Shown: positions 43,915 to 52,043 of the stretch, in pieces
Layout of the letters: every line of letters begins with the position of its first letter
Position numbering within the stretch: the first letter of the stretch is position 1
From: a bacterium
Lineage (GTDB): Bacteria; Myxococcota_A; UBA9160; UBA4427
Length of the DNA stretch: 64,000 nucleotides
NCBI GenBank assembly: GCA_024742285.1
Contig: JANSYR010000015.1
Coordinates: forward strand, 62,001 to 126,000
Direction: 5' to 3'
Position numbers and translations under genes: made by a program
The notes under the pieces: model-generated
Databases searched by the model: none
Seen by the model: the letters and a program-made list of their open reading frames with translations, nothing else
What the model was told of the DNA's origin: nothing

Positions 43915-45051
43915 ATGGCGGCATTGACCGAAGAGCAGGAACTCCTCAAGGAACAGGCGAAGTCCTGGGCGAACGAAGAAGCGCCCGTCTCCAAGTTTCG
44001 AGAGATGCGCGACGCGCGGACCGAGGAAGGCTTCGACCGCGGGACCTGGAAGAGCATCAGCGAGATGGGCTGGGCCGGCATCCTCGTCTCCGAGGAACAC
44101 GGCGGTGTGGCGATGGGCCACCTGACGGCCGGCGTCGTCCTCGAAGAGCTCGGTCGACAGCTGACGGCTTCCCCCCTCCTCGCTTCCGGGATCGTGGGCG
44201 CCTCGGCGCTCGCCCTCGCGGGTAGCGACGCCCAGCAGGCGGCCTGGCTCCCGCGGATCGCGGACGGCTCGGCGATCGTGACGCTCGCGGTCGACGAGGG
44301 CCCGCGCCACGCGCCGCTCCAGACCAAGCTCTCGGCCACGGCGGACGGCGATGGCTTCGTACTCGAGGGTCGCAAGGCGCACGTCCTCGAAGGGCTCGCC
44401 GCGGACGCCTTCGTCGTCGCGGCGCGCTCGAGCGGAAGCGCCGGGGACGCCGAGGGGCTGACCCTCTTCCTGGTCGACGGGGACACGGCGGGCATCGATC
44501 GTTCGCGGCTCTCTACGGCGGACAGCCGCGGCTACGCCAACGTCACCTTCACGGGCGTTCGCGTCGGCGCAGACGCCGTGATGGGGGAAGTCGGAGGCGC
44601 GGCCGAGGTCCTCGACCGGATCCTCGACCGGGCGCGCGCGGCGCTCTCGGCGGAGATGCTCGGCACGGCGGCCCAGTCCTTCGACATGACCCTCGACTAC
44701 CTGAAGAACCGCGTGCAGTTCGGTCAGGTGATCGGCTCCTTCCAGGCCCTCGGCCACCGCGCCGCGACCCTCTTCACCGAAATGGAAATGGCGCGCTCCT
44801 GCGTCGAGGCCGCGCTGACCGCGATCGACGAGGACGCCGACAACACCGCCGTCCTCTGCTCCCTCGCGAAGGCGAAGGCCGGCGACTTCCTCCACCACAT
44901 GTCGAACGAGCTGATCCAGATCCACGGCGGCATCGGCATGACCGACGAATTCGACGCCGGCCTCTACCTGAAGCGCGCTCGTGCCGCCGAGGCGACCTAC
45001 GGCAACCAGGCCTTCCATCGGGATCGCTACGCGACGCTGCAGGGCCTCTAG
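43915..45051 (+). CDS. Acyl-CoA dehydrogenase, second (beta-type) subunit
   Basis: A 378-residue acyl-CoA dehydrogenase-fold protein that differs from the preceding one in its C-terminal signature, IQIHGGIGMTDEFDAGLYLK, and in a degenerate middle region (TLAVDEGPRHAPLQTKLSAT instead of the usual YSEPNAGSD). This is the profile of the partner subunit in alpha2beta2 acyl-CoA dehydrogenases. The start MAALTEEQELLKEQAKSWAN is standard. It is 102 bases after the first subunit's stop, separated by the pyrimidine tract. Together they should dehydrogenate a bulky or branched acyl-CoA. Confidence 0.88.
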   Translation: MAALTEEQELLKEQAKSWANEEAPVSKFREMRDARTEEGFDRGTWKSISEMGWAGILVSEEHGGVAMGHLTAGVVLEELGRQLTASPLLASGIVGASALALAGSDAQQAAWLPRIADGSAIVTLAVDEGPRHAPLQTKLSATADGDGFVLEGRKAHVLEGLAADAFVVAARSSGSAGDAEGLTLFLVDGDTAGIDRSRLSTADSRGYANVTFTGVRVGADAVMGEVGGAAEVLDRILDRARAALSAEMLGTAAQSFDMTLDYLKNRVQFGQVIGSFQALGHRAATLFTEMEMARSCVEAALTAIDEDADNTAVLCSLAKAKAGDFLHHMSNELIQIHGGIGMTDEFDAGLYLKRARAAEATYGNQAFHRDRYATLQGL

Positions 45052-45055
45052 TCCG

Positions 45056-45322
45056 TCCGGCCTCGTTCTCGATGGCGAGCAGCATCTCACGGATCTCCTC
45101 CCGGCCGGCGAGACGGGCCAGAAGGTCCGCCGTGGCGGGGAGCACCATCTCACGACCGGCGACGTCCGTCCCTATGTGGAGCGTGACGGAGACGAAGGTG
45201 CACTCATCTTCTACGGCCACCATACGACCGACTGGCGGACGTACGAGCTCCTCGACGACGATCTGAACGTCGCCCCTTCCGTCACCCTCGACCAGATGAT
45301 CGAGACCAGGGAGAACGCATGA
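45056..45322 (+). CDS. Short hypothetical protein coupled to nitroreductase, start unresolved
   Basis: The frame ending at the TGA 45320-45322 overlaps the nitroreductase ATG (ATGA), and its C-terminus (GALIFYGHHTTDWRTYELLD, then NVAPSVTLDQMIETREN) looks like real protein. The frame stays open upstream into the dehydrogenase gene, but no ATG occurs; a GTG at 45176 would give only 48 residues. A minus-strand frame over 45052-45223 competes for part of the region. I recognise no family. I give the segment between the two genes as the likely extent; the true start could be a rare codon, or the gene could be a remnant. Confidence 0.35.
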   Translation, partial: SGLVLDGEQHLTDLLPAGETGQKVRRGGEHHLTTGDVRPYVERDGDEGALIFYGHHTTDWRTYELLDDDLNVAPSVTLDQMIETRENA

Positions 45323-45969
45323 TCGACCTCGCGAACGCCGACGAGCTCCTCACGACCACGCGCGGAGTTCGCAAGCGGATCGACTTCGAACGCGAAGTCC
45401 CGCTCCCGTTGATCGAGGAGTGCATCGACGTCGCGCTCCAGGCGCCGTCCGGAACCGGCGCGAAGGCGAGCGCCGAGGTCGGCGTCGCGGTCCCACATTT
45501 CGTGGTCGTACAGAGTCCGGAGAAGAAGAAGGCGGTCGGGGACGTCTACCGCGCTGCCCACCACCCCTACCTCGACCAGCACGCCCGAGCCGACCCCGAG
45601 CGCGATGCGGCCGGCGGATTCGATCTCGCGCGCTGGCAGACGGACCACTTCGAGGATTATCCCGTCCTCGTGCTCGTCTGCGCGAACGCGCCGATCGAGA
45701 AGCTCTCTCCAGGCATGCAGGTCGGCGCGTGGGGCTCGATCCTTCCCGGCGCCTGGTCCTTCATGCTCGCCGCCCGGGCCCGCGGACTCGGCAGCTGCTG
45801 GACGACGATCCATCTCGACGGCTACGTCGAGCCCATGGCCGAAGCTCTGGGGCTCCCCGATCACGTCTCCCAGGGCGTGCTGATCCCGGTCGGCTACTAC
45901 ACCGGCGAATCGTTCAAGCGCGCCACCCGCCCCGCCGCGAAGGACGTGATGCACGTCGACGGCTGGTAG
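45319..45969 (+). CDS. Nitroreductase family protein
   Basis: A 216-residue FMN flavoprotein. The N-terminal TTTRGVRKRIDFEREVPLPL corresponds to the nitroreductase RRSxRxF-type FMN-phosphate site, PSGTGAKASAEVGVAVPHFV to the second FMN contact, and ARARGLGSCWTTIHLDGY to the conserved C-terminal helix. Such enzymes reduce nitro groups, quinones or enones with NAD(P)H. It overlaps a short upstream frame by four bases and is near the acyl-CoA dehydrogenases. It is separated by 22 bases from the convergent methyltransferase gene. The physiological substrate cannot be told. Confidence 0.87.
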   Translation: MIDLANADELLTTTRGVRKRIDFEREVPLPLIEECIDVALQAPSGTGAKASAEVGVAVPHFVVVQSPEKKKAVGDVYRAAHHPYLDQHARADPERDAAGGFDLARWQTDHFEDYPVLVLVCANAPIEKLSPGMQVGAWGSILPGAWSFMLAARARGLGSCWTTIHLDGYVEPMAEALGLPDHVSQGVLIPVGYYTGESFKRATRPAAKDVMHVDGW

Positions 45970-45991
45970 CACGCGCAGGCACGTGGCAGGG

Positions 45992-47074
45992 CTAGGGCCG
46001 GACCTCGTAGTAGAGGTTCGTCGGGTCTTCGAAGTCGTGCATCCGGAAGTGCTCGAATCCGGCCTCGCGGACCATGCGCTCCGCGACCTCCGGATTGAAG
46101 CCGAGGGTCCCGAGTCCGGCGCCCCCCGGCTCGGAGAGCGCCGACGACATACAGGCCGAGACCGAGAAGCCATAGAACATCGCGAGCATCGGGTGCCCGA
46201 GGTTGTCTTCGAAGCGCGGCTGACTCCGGATGTCCTTGATGAGCCAGGTGCCGTCGGGACGCAGCGCGCGACGGATCGACGCGATCACCTCGGCGGGCCG
46301 GGTCATGTCGTGCAGACAGTCGAATGTGAGCAGGAAGTCGAAGCGCTCGTCGGAAGGCAGCGATTCGCCACCCGCGACGTGGAGGTGGACGTTCTCGAGC
46401 CCCGCTTCCTTCGCCTTCGCGCGGGTCCGCTCGATGGCGATCGAGGACGGGTCGTAGCCGTGGAACTCGGAGGCCGGGAAGGCCGCCGCCATCGCGAGGA
46501 GCGCGACGCCGGAACCGCAGCCCACGTCCGCCGCCTTTGCGCCGGCCTCGAGCTTCGGGACGACGCCGTCGAGGGCGGGCAGGATCCGCGGCACGAGCGC
46601 CTGGCGCGTCCACGGCCCGAGCATGCGTTCGGTCCGATGGGCCGCGTTGGGCCCGAGGTCCTCGTAGGACAGGCCGATGCCGGTCCGGAAGGCATCGACG
46701 AGGCGCTCGGCGATCTCCGGCCCCATGGGCGCGCCGAACGCGCCGGCCGCGAAGACCAGGCTGTCGGCCTCGTTCGCCAGCACCAGCGAGCCGGTCGGCG
46801 TGAGCTCGAACCGATCGGGCTCGTGGTAGTCGAGCAGTCCCGCCGCAGCCTGCCCCCGGAGCCACTCGAGGAGCCAGCGCTCCTGGAGATCCGTCTTCTC
46901 GGCCAGCTCCGGGGCCGACATCGGCCCGGCACCGTCCAGGGCGCGGTAGAGCCCGAGCTGGTCGCCGATGAAGATCATGAGCGAGACGACCTCGCCCTTC
47001 TTGTATCCCCAGACGTTCAGTGAGAAGGCCTTGATTTCTTCCGGCGTGGGGGCGTTCCCGACCTGCGAACTCAT
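45992..47074 (-). CDS. Class I SAM-dependent methyltransferase with winged-helix dimerisation domain
   Basis: A 360-residue protein. The N-terminal 130 residues form a winged-helix-like domain (LYRALDGAGPMSAPELAEKT, WLLEWLRGQAAAGLLDYHE), as in O-methyltransferases and the rv2258c-like family. The SAM motif I is AADVGCGSGVALLAMAAAFP, motif II is FHGYDPSSIAIERTRAKA, and FDFLLTFDCLHDM is the post-motif strand. It should methylate a small molecule (oxygen or carbon acceptor). The start at 47074 is preceded by GAGGAG. It is divergent from the HIT gene. The acceptor is unknown. Confidence 0.87.
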   Translation of the reverse strand: MSSQVGNAPTPEEIKAFSLNVWGYKKGEVVSLMIFIGDQLGLYRALDGAGPMSAPELAEKTDLQERWLLEWLRGQAAAGLLDYHEPDRFELTPTGSLVLANEADSLVFAAGAFGAPMGPEIAERLVDAFRTGIGLSYEDLGPNAAHRTERMLGPWTRQALVPRILPALDGVVPKLEAGAKAADVGCGSGVALLAMAAAFPASEFHGYDPSSIAIERTRAKAKEAGLENVHLHVAGGESLPSDERFDFLLTFDCLHDMTRPAEVIASIRRALRPDGTWLIKDIRSQPRFEDNLGHPMLAMFYGFSVSACMSSALSEPGGAGLGTLGFNPEVAERMVREAGFEHFRMHDFEDPTNLYYEVRP

Positions 47075-47184
47075 GCGCGATCTCCTCGTTTGCGGACCGG
47101 CCACGTTACGTGCGGCGGAGTCCGCTCGCAAAGCGGCGGCGCCAGCGCGGGCGCTCTTCTAGGCTCGACCCCGAGGAGTCCTGG

Positions 47185-47622
47185 ATGAGCGAGACCGAGA
47201 GCAACGCCGACTGCATCTTCTGCGCGATCATCGCCGGCCGCGCGACCGCCCACCGCGTCTACGAGGACGAGCGGATCCTGGTCTTCATGGATCTCTTCCC
47301 CGCCCACGAGGGGCATACGCTGATCGTCCCGAAACGACATGGAGAGAACCTCTTCGAGGTCGAGCCGGGAGATCTCGACGCGATCATCCGCGCTTCCGTC
47401 TCGCTGGGCGAGGCGCTGAAACACGTCTTCGCCCCGGACGGAATCGCGGTCATGCAGCTGAACGGCGCCGCCGCGGGGCAGACCGTCTTCCACTACCACA
47501 TGCACCTGATCCCGCGGATGGAGGGCGAGCCCTTCGGCGTCCACGGCAAGAGGCAGGGCGACGCCGCCGTGCTCGCAGATCAGGCTGCCCGGCTCGCCGC
47601 CGTCTACACGCCGGCCGATTGA
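47185..47622 (+). CDS. HIT family nucleotide hydrolase
   Basis: A 145-residue histidine-triad protein. The HIT active site HYHMH is at 103-107 in TVFHYHMHLIPR, and the N-terminal zinc pair C10-I-F-C13 is the usual Hint/PKCI opening. LFPAHEGHTLIVPKRHGEN is the conserved substrate strand. It should hydrolyse purine nucleoside phosphoramidates or dinucleotides. The ATG at 47185 has GAGGAG upstream. It is the first of a plus-strand run followed by the broken enoyl-CoA hydratase and an SDR. Confidence 0.92.
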   Translation: MSETESNADCIFCAIIAGRATAHRVYEDERILVFMDLFPAHEGHTLIVPKRHGENLFEVEPGDLDAIIRASVSLGEALKHVFAPDGIAVMQLNGAAAGQTVFHYHMHLIPRMEGEPFGVHGKRQGDAAVLADQAARLAAVYTPAD

Positions 47623-47693
47623 GCGAGGGATCTCCGGGTTCTCTCACTCGCCGCCGCCCGTAGGCTCTCCGCCCGCCCACCAGCGAGGTCCCG

Positions 47694-48143
47694 ATGTCCG
47701 ACGACTCTGCGCCCCTCGTCCTCGAGGACGACCCGCGGCCCTTCGTGCGCCGCCTCACCCTGAACCGGCCGAAGAAGCACAACGCGCTCTCGAACCCGCT
47801 TCGCGGCGAGCTCTTCGACGCGCTGCATCGCGCCGACGCGAATCGCTGCTTCCCCGACGACGACCTCGAAGAGGAGGTCCTCGCGATCGCGGAACGAATC
47901 GCGAAGATCCCGACGGATCTGCAGCAGCTGAACGAGCGCTCCGTCCACCGGGCGATGGAGATCATGGGCATGCGCGCCGCGATCCGCGCCGGCACGGAGA
48001 TCCAGACCCTCGGCTTCCACCAGGAGTCGGCGAAGGAATACCTGCGCAAGATCACCGAGGACCTGAACGAGGCCCTCGAGGAGCGGGACCGCGCCTTCGG
48101 GGATTTCCGGGGTCGCGATCGCGAAGGAGACGGGAGCGAATGA
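47694..48143 (+). pseudogene. Enoyl-CoA hydratase with in-frame loss of the central crotonase core
   Basis: Only 149 codons instead of about 280. The first 50 residues (FVRRLTLNRPKKHNALSNPL, GELFDALHRADAN) are a normal hydratase N-terminus. From residue 51 (RCFPDDDLEEEVLAIAERIA, LQQLNERSVHRAMEIMGMRA) the sequence is the normal C-terminal third. The roughly 130 residues that form the oxyanion hole and acyl-CoA site are absent, with no stop or frame change at the join (about nt 47844). The reading frame remains open and its stop overlaps the next ATG (ATGA, 48140-48143). It cannot be an active hydratase. A collapsed assembly is an alternative to a real deletion. Confidence 0.8.
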
Positions 48144-48913
48144 GTGGAGCCCCGAACCCCTTCGATCTGACGGGTCGCGTCGCCGTCGTGACCGGCGGCA
48201 ACAAGGGCATTGGCCTGGGCTTCGCGCGCGGCCTCGCGCGCGCCGGCGCCGACGTCGCGATCTGGGCCCGCACCGAAGGCGACAACGCGCGCGCCGCGGA
48301 GGAACTCGCCGCGTTCGGCACCCGCGTGATCGGACTCCCCTGCGACATCACCGAGCCCGAGTCGATCACCGACGCGTGCCGACGGACCCTCGAAGCGCTG
48401 GGGCGGATCGACGCCTGCTTCGCCAACGCCGGCGCCGGCGACGGCTACGACCCGCTGAAGGTGAGCCCGGAGCGCTTCGCGCGAATCCTCGACATGAACG
48501 TCGACGGCACCTTCTTCACGCTCCAGGAGGTCGCGAAACACATGAAGGAGCGCGGGGGCGGCGGCAAGCTCGTGACCGTCTCGTCGATCACCGAACGCTT
48601 CGGTGCCGCCAGGATGCCCGGCTACGCCGCGGCGAAGGCCGCCCTCGGTGGAATCGTGCGCTCCCTCGCGATCGAGTTCGCCCGCTACGACATCCAGGTG
48701 AACAATCTTCAGCCCGGCTGGATCGAGACCGATGCGACCCAGCCCATGCGCGACAACGACAAGCTGCGCGAGACCGTCGTCCAGAGGACGCCCGCGAGGC
48801 GCTGGGGCACGACGGCGGATTTCGAGGGCATCGCGGTCTATCTCGCCTCCCGCGCCTCCGACTTCCACACGGGCGACACGCTCTGCATCGACGGCGGCTA
48901 CTCGATCTTCTGA
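48140..48913 (+). CDS. Short-chain dehydrogenase/reductase
   Basis: A 257-residue classical SDR. The cofactor motif TGGNKGIG is at 18-25, NAG is in CFANAGAGDG, and the catalytic Ser149, Tyr162 and Lys166 lie in VTVSSITERF and PGYAAAKAALG. The C-terminal VNNLQPGWIETDATQPMRDN and TLCIDGGYSIF are typical. Preference between NAD and NADP cannot be fixed; Trp-Ala-Arg-Thr after strand two suggests NADP. It is translationally coupled to the truncated hydratase, consistent with a former beta-oxidation operon. Substrate: probably a 3-hydroxyacyl-CoA or a cyclic alcohol (inference). Confidence 0.9.
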   Translation: MSGAPNPFDLTGRVAVVTGGNKGIGLGFARGLARAGADVAIWARTEGDNARAAEELAAFGTRVIGLPCDITEPESITDACRRTLEALGRIDACFANAGAGDGYDPLKVSPERFARILDMNVDGTFFTLQEVAKHMKERGGGGKLVTVSSITERFGAARMPGYAAAKAALGGIVRSLAIEFARYDIQVNNLQPGWIETDATQPMRDNDKLRETVVQRTPARRWGTTADFEGIAVYLASRASDFHTGDTLCIDGGYSIF

Positions 48914-49008
48914 GGCGGTCACCGCAGCACCGCCCGCCCCCTTCCACCCACCCCGGCCCGCCCGATCCGAAGCGAGCGCGCCTCCCTCAGGCGACAGGAG
49001 ACCCGAAC

Positions 49009-49746
49009 ATGATCGAAGCCGAGATCCCGCTCCAGACGAGCGACGGGACCATGAGCACCTTCACGACCCGCCCGGACGAAGGCGGGCCCTTCCCCGTCGT
49101 CTTCTTCTACATGGACGCGCCCGGAAAGCGGGAAGAGCTCCACGACATGGCGCGCCGAATCGCGACGACCGGCTACTACGTCGTCCTGCCGAACCTCTAC
49201 TACCGCTGGAGGGACCGCTTCGAGCTGGACTTCGAGACGGGCTCGAATCGGGACGAGATGTTCGGGCTGATGGCCAAGCTGTCGAATGCGATGGTCGTCG
49301 ACGACACGAAGGCCATGCTCGACTACGTCGGCGGCGCGCCGGAGGCGGACGCCTCCCGGATCGGCTGCGTGGGCTACTGCATGAGCGGGCCCTTCTCGCT
49401 CGTCGTCGCTTCAGCCCATCCCGAGCAGGTGAAGTGCGCGGCGTCCATCTACGGTGTCCGCCTGGCCGTCGACGAGGACGACTCGCCTCACCGGGGCTTC
49501 GGCGACGCGAAGGGCGAGCTCTACGTGGCCGCGGCCGAGACCGACGAATACGCGCCGCGGGAGATGATCGAGCGCGTCGAGTCGGCGCTCTCGGAGTCGG
49601 GTGCTCGAGGCCGCGTCGAGTGGTACCCGGGCACCCATCACGGCTTCGCGTTCCCGACGCGAACGGGCGCCTTCGACAAGGCCGCCGCCGAGCGCCACTG
49701 GGCTCGGCTCCACGCCCTCTTCGACCGGAATCTCCGAAACGGCTAG
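49009..49746 (+). CDS. Dienelactone hydrolase family protein
   Basis: A 245-residue alpha/beta hydrolase. The nucleophile is Cys124 in IGCVGYCMSGPFSLVVA, the catalytic Asp lies in AAAETDEYAPREM, and the His in YPGTHHGFAFPTR. This Cys-Asp-His triad separates dienelactone hydrolases from Ser esterases. It should hydrolyse lactones from aromatic ring cleavage. The ATG at 49009 follows AGGAG a few bases upstream; earlier in-frame codons give an Arg-rich tail. Its stop shares CTAG (49743-49746) with the convergent enoyl-CoA hydratase. It follows the SDR on the same strand. Confidence 0.87.
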   Translation: MIEAEIPLQTSDGTMSTFTTRPDEGGPFPVVFFYMDAPGKREELHDMARRIATTGYYVVLPNLYYRWRDRFELDFETGSNRDEMFGLMAKLSNAMVVDDTKAMLDYVGGAPEADASRIGCVGYCMSGPFSLVVASAHPEQVKCAASIYGVRLAVDEDDSPHRGFGDAKGELYVAAAETDEYAPREMIERVESALSESGARGRVEWYPGTHHGFAFPTRTGAFDKAAAERHWARLHALFDRNLRNG

Positions 49747-50558
49747 CGGTCCTCGTAGACCGGCGGCCGCTTCTCCAGGAAGGCCGACATGCCCTCCTGG
49801 AAGTCCTTCGTCCGCGCACACATCAGCTGATTGCGGTTCTCGATCGCCATCGCGGACTCGAGACTCTGTGCGTCGATCGCCATGTTCAGCCCTTCCTTCG
49901 TGAGGCGCAGGCCCTGCGGCGTCGTCGCGAGCATCTCCTCGAGGTAGGGCTTCGCCGCCCCCTCGAGCTCGTCCTCCGGCACGACCTCCGAGACGAGGCC
50001 GCGCGCGAGGGCACGGTCCGCGTGGAGGAAGCGCCCCGTGAGCATCAGCTCCGACGCGAGCGACGTCCCCACCAGCCGCGGCAGGAAGTAGCTCGTGCCC
50101 ATGTCGCAGGCGGAGAGGCCGATCTTGATGAAGGCCGCGTTCATGCGCGCGTTCTCCGCCGCGATCCGGACGTCCGAAGCCAGGACGAAGGCGAACCCAC
50201 CACCGCAGGCGTTGCCCTGGACCAGACTGATGATCGGCTGCGGGCAGCGACGCATGAGGACGTAGACGTCCGCGAGAAAGCCCTGGAAGCCGAAGCCCCG
50301 CCCGCGCGGCTCCCGCCCCGCGCTGTCCACGGGATTCCCACCGGAGCGCAGATCGAGCCCGGCGCAGAAGCTCGAACCGGATCCGCGCATCACGACGATC
50401 CGCGTCGACGTCTCCTCCTGGAGGCCCCAGAAGTAGTCGCGCAGCTCGGTCGCCATCTGTCCGTTGATCGCGTTGAGCGAGCCGGGACGATTCAGCGTCA
50501 GCCAGTCGACGCCTCCGTCGTGGGTGATCTCGATCGTCTCCAGCGTCTCGGTCTCCAT
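49743..50558 (-). CDS. Enoyl-CoA hydratase/isomerase
   Basis: A 271-residue crotonase-fold protein. VDWLTLNRPGSLNAINGQMA is the standard start, SSFCAGLDLRSGG the oxyanion-hole strand with CAGLD, and VQGNACGGGFAFVLASDVRI the second. The place of the second catalytic acid reads GLSACDMGTSYFLPRLVG with Asp, so isomerase or hydratase activity cannot be separated. The ATG at 50558 is preceded by GAGGAG; the longer open frame to 53708 is antisense to other genes. It is divergent from the MFS gene. Confidence 0.9.
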   Translation of the reverse strand: METETLETIEITHDGGVDWLTLNRPGSLNAINGQMATELRDYFWGLQEETSTRIVVMRGSGSSFCAGLDLRSGGNPVDSAGREPRGRGFGFQGFLADVYVLMRRCPQPIISLVQGNACGGGFAFVLASDVRIAAENARMNAAFIKIGLSACDMGTSYFLPRLVGTSLASELMLTGRFLHADRALARGLVSEVVPEDELEGAAKPYLEEMLATTPQGLRLTKEGLNMAIDAQSLESAMAIENRNQLMCARTKDFQEGMSAFLEKRPPVYEDR

Positions 50559-50651
50559 GGGTCTCTCCTCGGGTTCGACCGGCGAGGCTAGCGCGACCGG
50601 CAGGCGGTCGAAGTCGCGCGGCGCCGTGGGCGATGCGAGAATGCGCCGCGC

Positions 50652-51869
50652 ATGGCCCGCCCCGAACGTTCCCGCGTGTTCGCCTCGCTCTCGGAGCGCA
50701 ACGTCCGGATCTTCTTCACGGGCCTCGGCCTCTCCAACATCGGCACCTGGGCCCAGACGACGGCGGTCGTCCTCCTCGTGACCCGACTCGGGGGCGAAGG
50801 GCTCGAGATCGGCCTCGCCGTCGCCGCCCAGTTCCTCCCCGTGCTCCTCCTCGGGCTCCAGGCGGGCTCGATCGCCGACCGCCGCGATCGCCACCGGATG
50901 ACCCTGCTCACCCAGATCGGCATGGCGATCCAGGCCTTCGCCCTGGGTCTGCTCGACCTCGCCGGTCTCGCCACGATTCCCCTCGTCTGCGTGATGACGG
51001 CCGTCTACGGGACGCTCTCGGCCTTCGACATTCCGGCGCGACGTGCCTTCGCGACGGAGCTGGTGCCCCCGGAGCGGCTCGCGAACGTCCTCTCGCTGAG
51101 CACGTCCGTGATGACCGGTGCACGGATCTTCGGCCCGTCGATCGCCGCCTTCGTCGCCGCCGAGATCGGAACGGCCTGGGTCTTCCTGGGCAACGGCGTC
51201 TCGTTCCTCGCCATGATCGGAGGCCTGCTCCGGATCGACCGGAGCCGGCTGCATCGAATGCCCGCCCCTTCCCGGTCGCCCCACCCGATTCGCGAGGGCT
51301 TGCGGGCGGTGTGGTCCGATTCCGCGATGCGGACGCTGCTCGTGGTCTTCGCGCTGGTCGCGACCTTCGCCTTCAACCACCTGGTCTACCTGCCCCTCGT
51401 GGTTCGAGACCAGCTCCTTGCGTCGGAGCAGACCTTCGGCTGGGTCCTCTCGTGCATGGGGATCGGCAACGTCCTCGGCGCGCTCCTCGTGGCGCGCCTC
51501 GTCGTCGTGCCCCTCGGCTGGTTCTACGTCCCGACGATCGCCCTCGGCGCCTTCATGAGCGCCATCGCGTTCGCGACGCGGACCGAGATGGTCTTCCTGC
51601 TCGCCGTCCCGATGGGCATGGCGATGACCGCGCTCATCTCCTCCGCGGGCGTGATCCTGCAGCAGCGATTCGACGCATCGATGCGCGCGCGACTCATGGC
51701 GCTCACCTCGGTGATCCTGATGGGCTCGACGCCGATCGGCGGACCGGTCACCGGCTGGATCGCGGACGAAGCGGGCGTGTGGTCCGCGACGGTCTACGGG
51801 GGCGTGATCGCGGTCGTCGCGGGCGGGATCGGCCTGCTGCTCGCGGGACGCCCGCGCGGGAGCCGGTGA
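50652..51869 (+). CDS. MFS transporter (EntS-like exporter)
   Basis: A 405-residue membrane protein with about twelve helices. The opening FFTGLGLSNIGTWAQTTAVV and GSIADRRDRHRMTLLTQIGM (MFS loop motif) are close to the EntS/MFS_3 group, which exports siderophores and other small molecules. SAFDIPARRAFATELVPPER is the conserved cytoplasmic loop of this group. The ATG at 50652 is 93 bases from the divergent hydratase. Substrate unknown; no siderophore synthesis genes are nearby. Confidence 0.88.
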   Translation: MARPERSRVFASLSERNVRIFFTGLGLSNIGTWAQTTAVVLLVTRLGGEGLEIGLAVAAQFLPVLLLGLQAGSIADRRDRHRMTLLTQIGMAIQAFALGLLDLAGLATIPLVCVMTAVYGTLSAFDIPARRAFATELVPPERLANVLSLSTSVMTGARIFGPSIAAFVAAEIGTAWVFLGNGVSFLAMIGGLLRIDRSRLHRMPAPSRSPHPIREGLRAVWSDSAMRTLLVVFALVATFAFNHLVYLPLVVRDQLLASEQTFGWVLSCMGIGNVLGALLVARLVVVPLGWFYVPTIALGAFMSAIAFATRTEMVFLLAVPMGMAMTALISSAGVILQQRFDASMRARLMALTSVILMGSTPIGGPVTGWIADEAGVWSATVYGGVIAVVAGGIGLLLAGRPRGSR

Positions 51870-52043
51870 CCCGACGGCGCCCTCCACGATCCACCACCGA
51901 CGCCGCGAGAGCCGCGCCGAAGCTGCACGGAACCTGCGTCCGTTGACGACGGGATCGGGGTGGGTGAGCCTCGATCCGCGCCCAGGACCCCTGCCGCGCC
52001 CCGAGCCCGCTTTCCCATCCAGCACCCACCCTCCGGAGGCCCC

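Noticed and set aside
44774-45223. Minus-strand frame over the end of the second acyl-CoA dehydrogenase
   Set aside because: It overlaps the certain dehydrogenase gene for over half its length and turns into Arg-rich sequence; no signal of a real gene.
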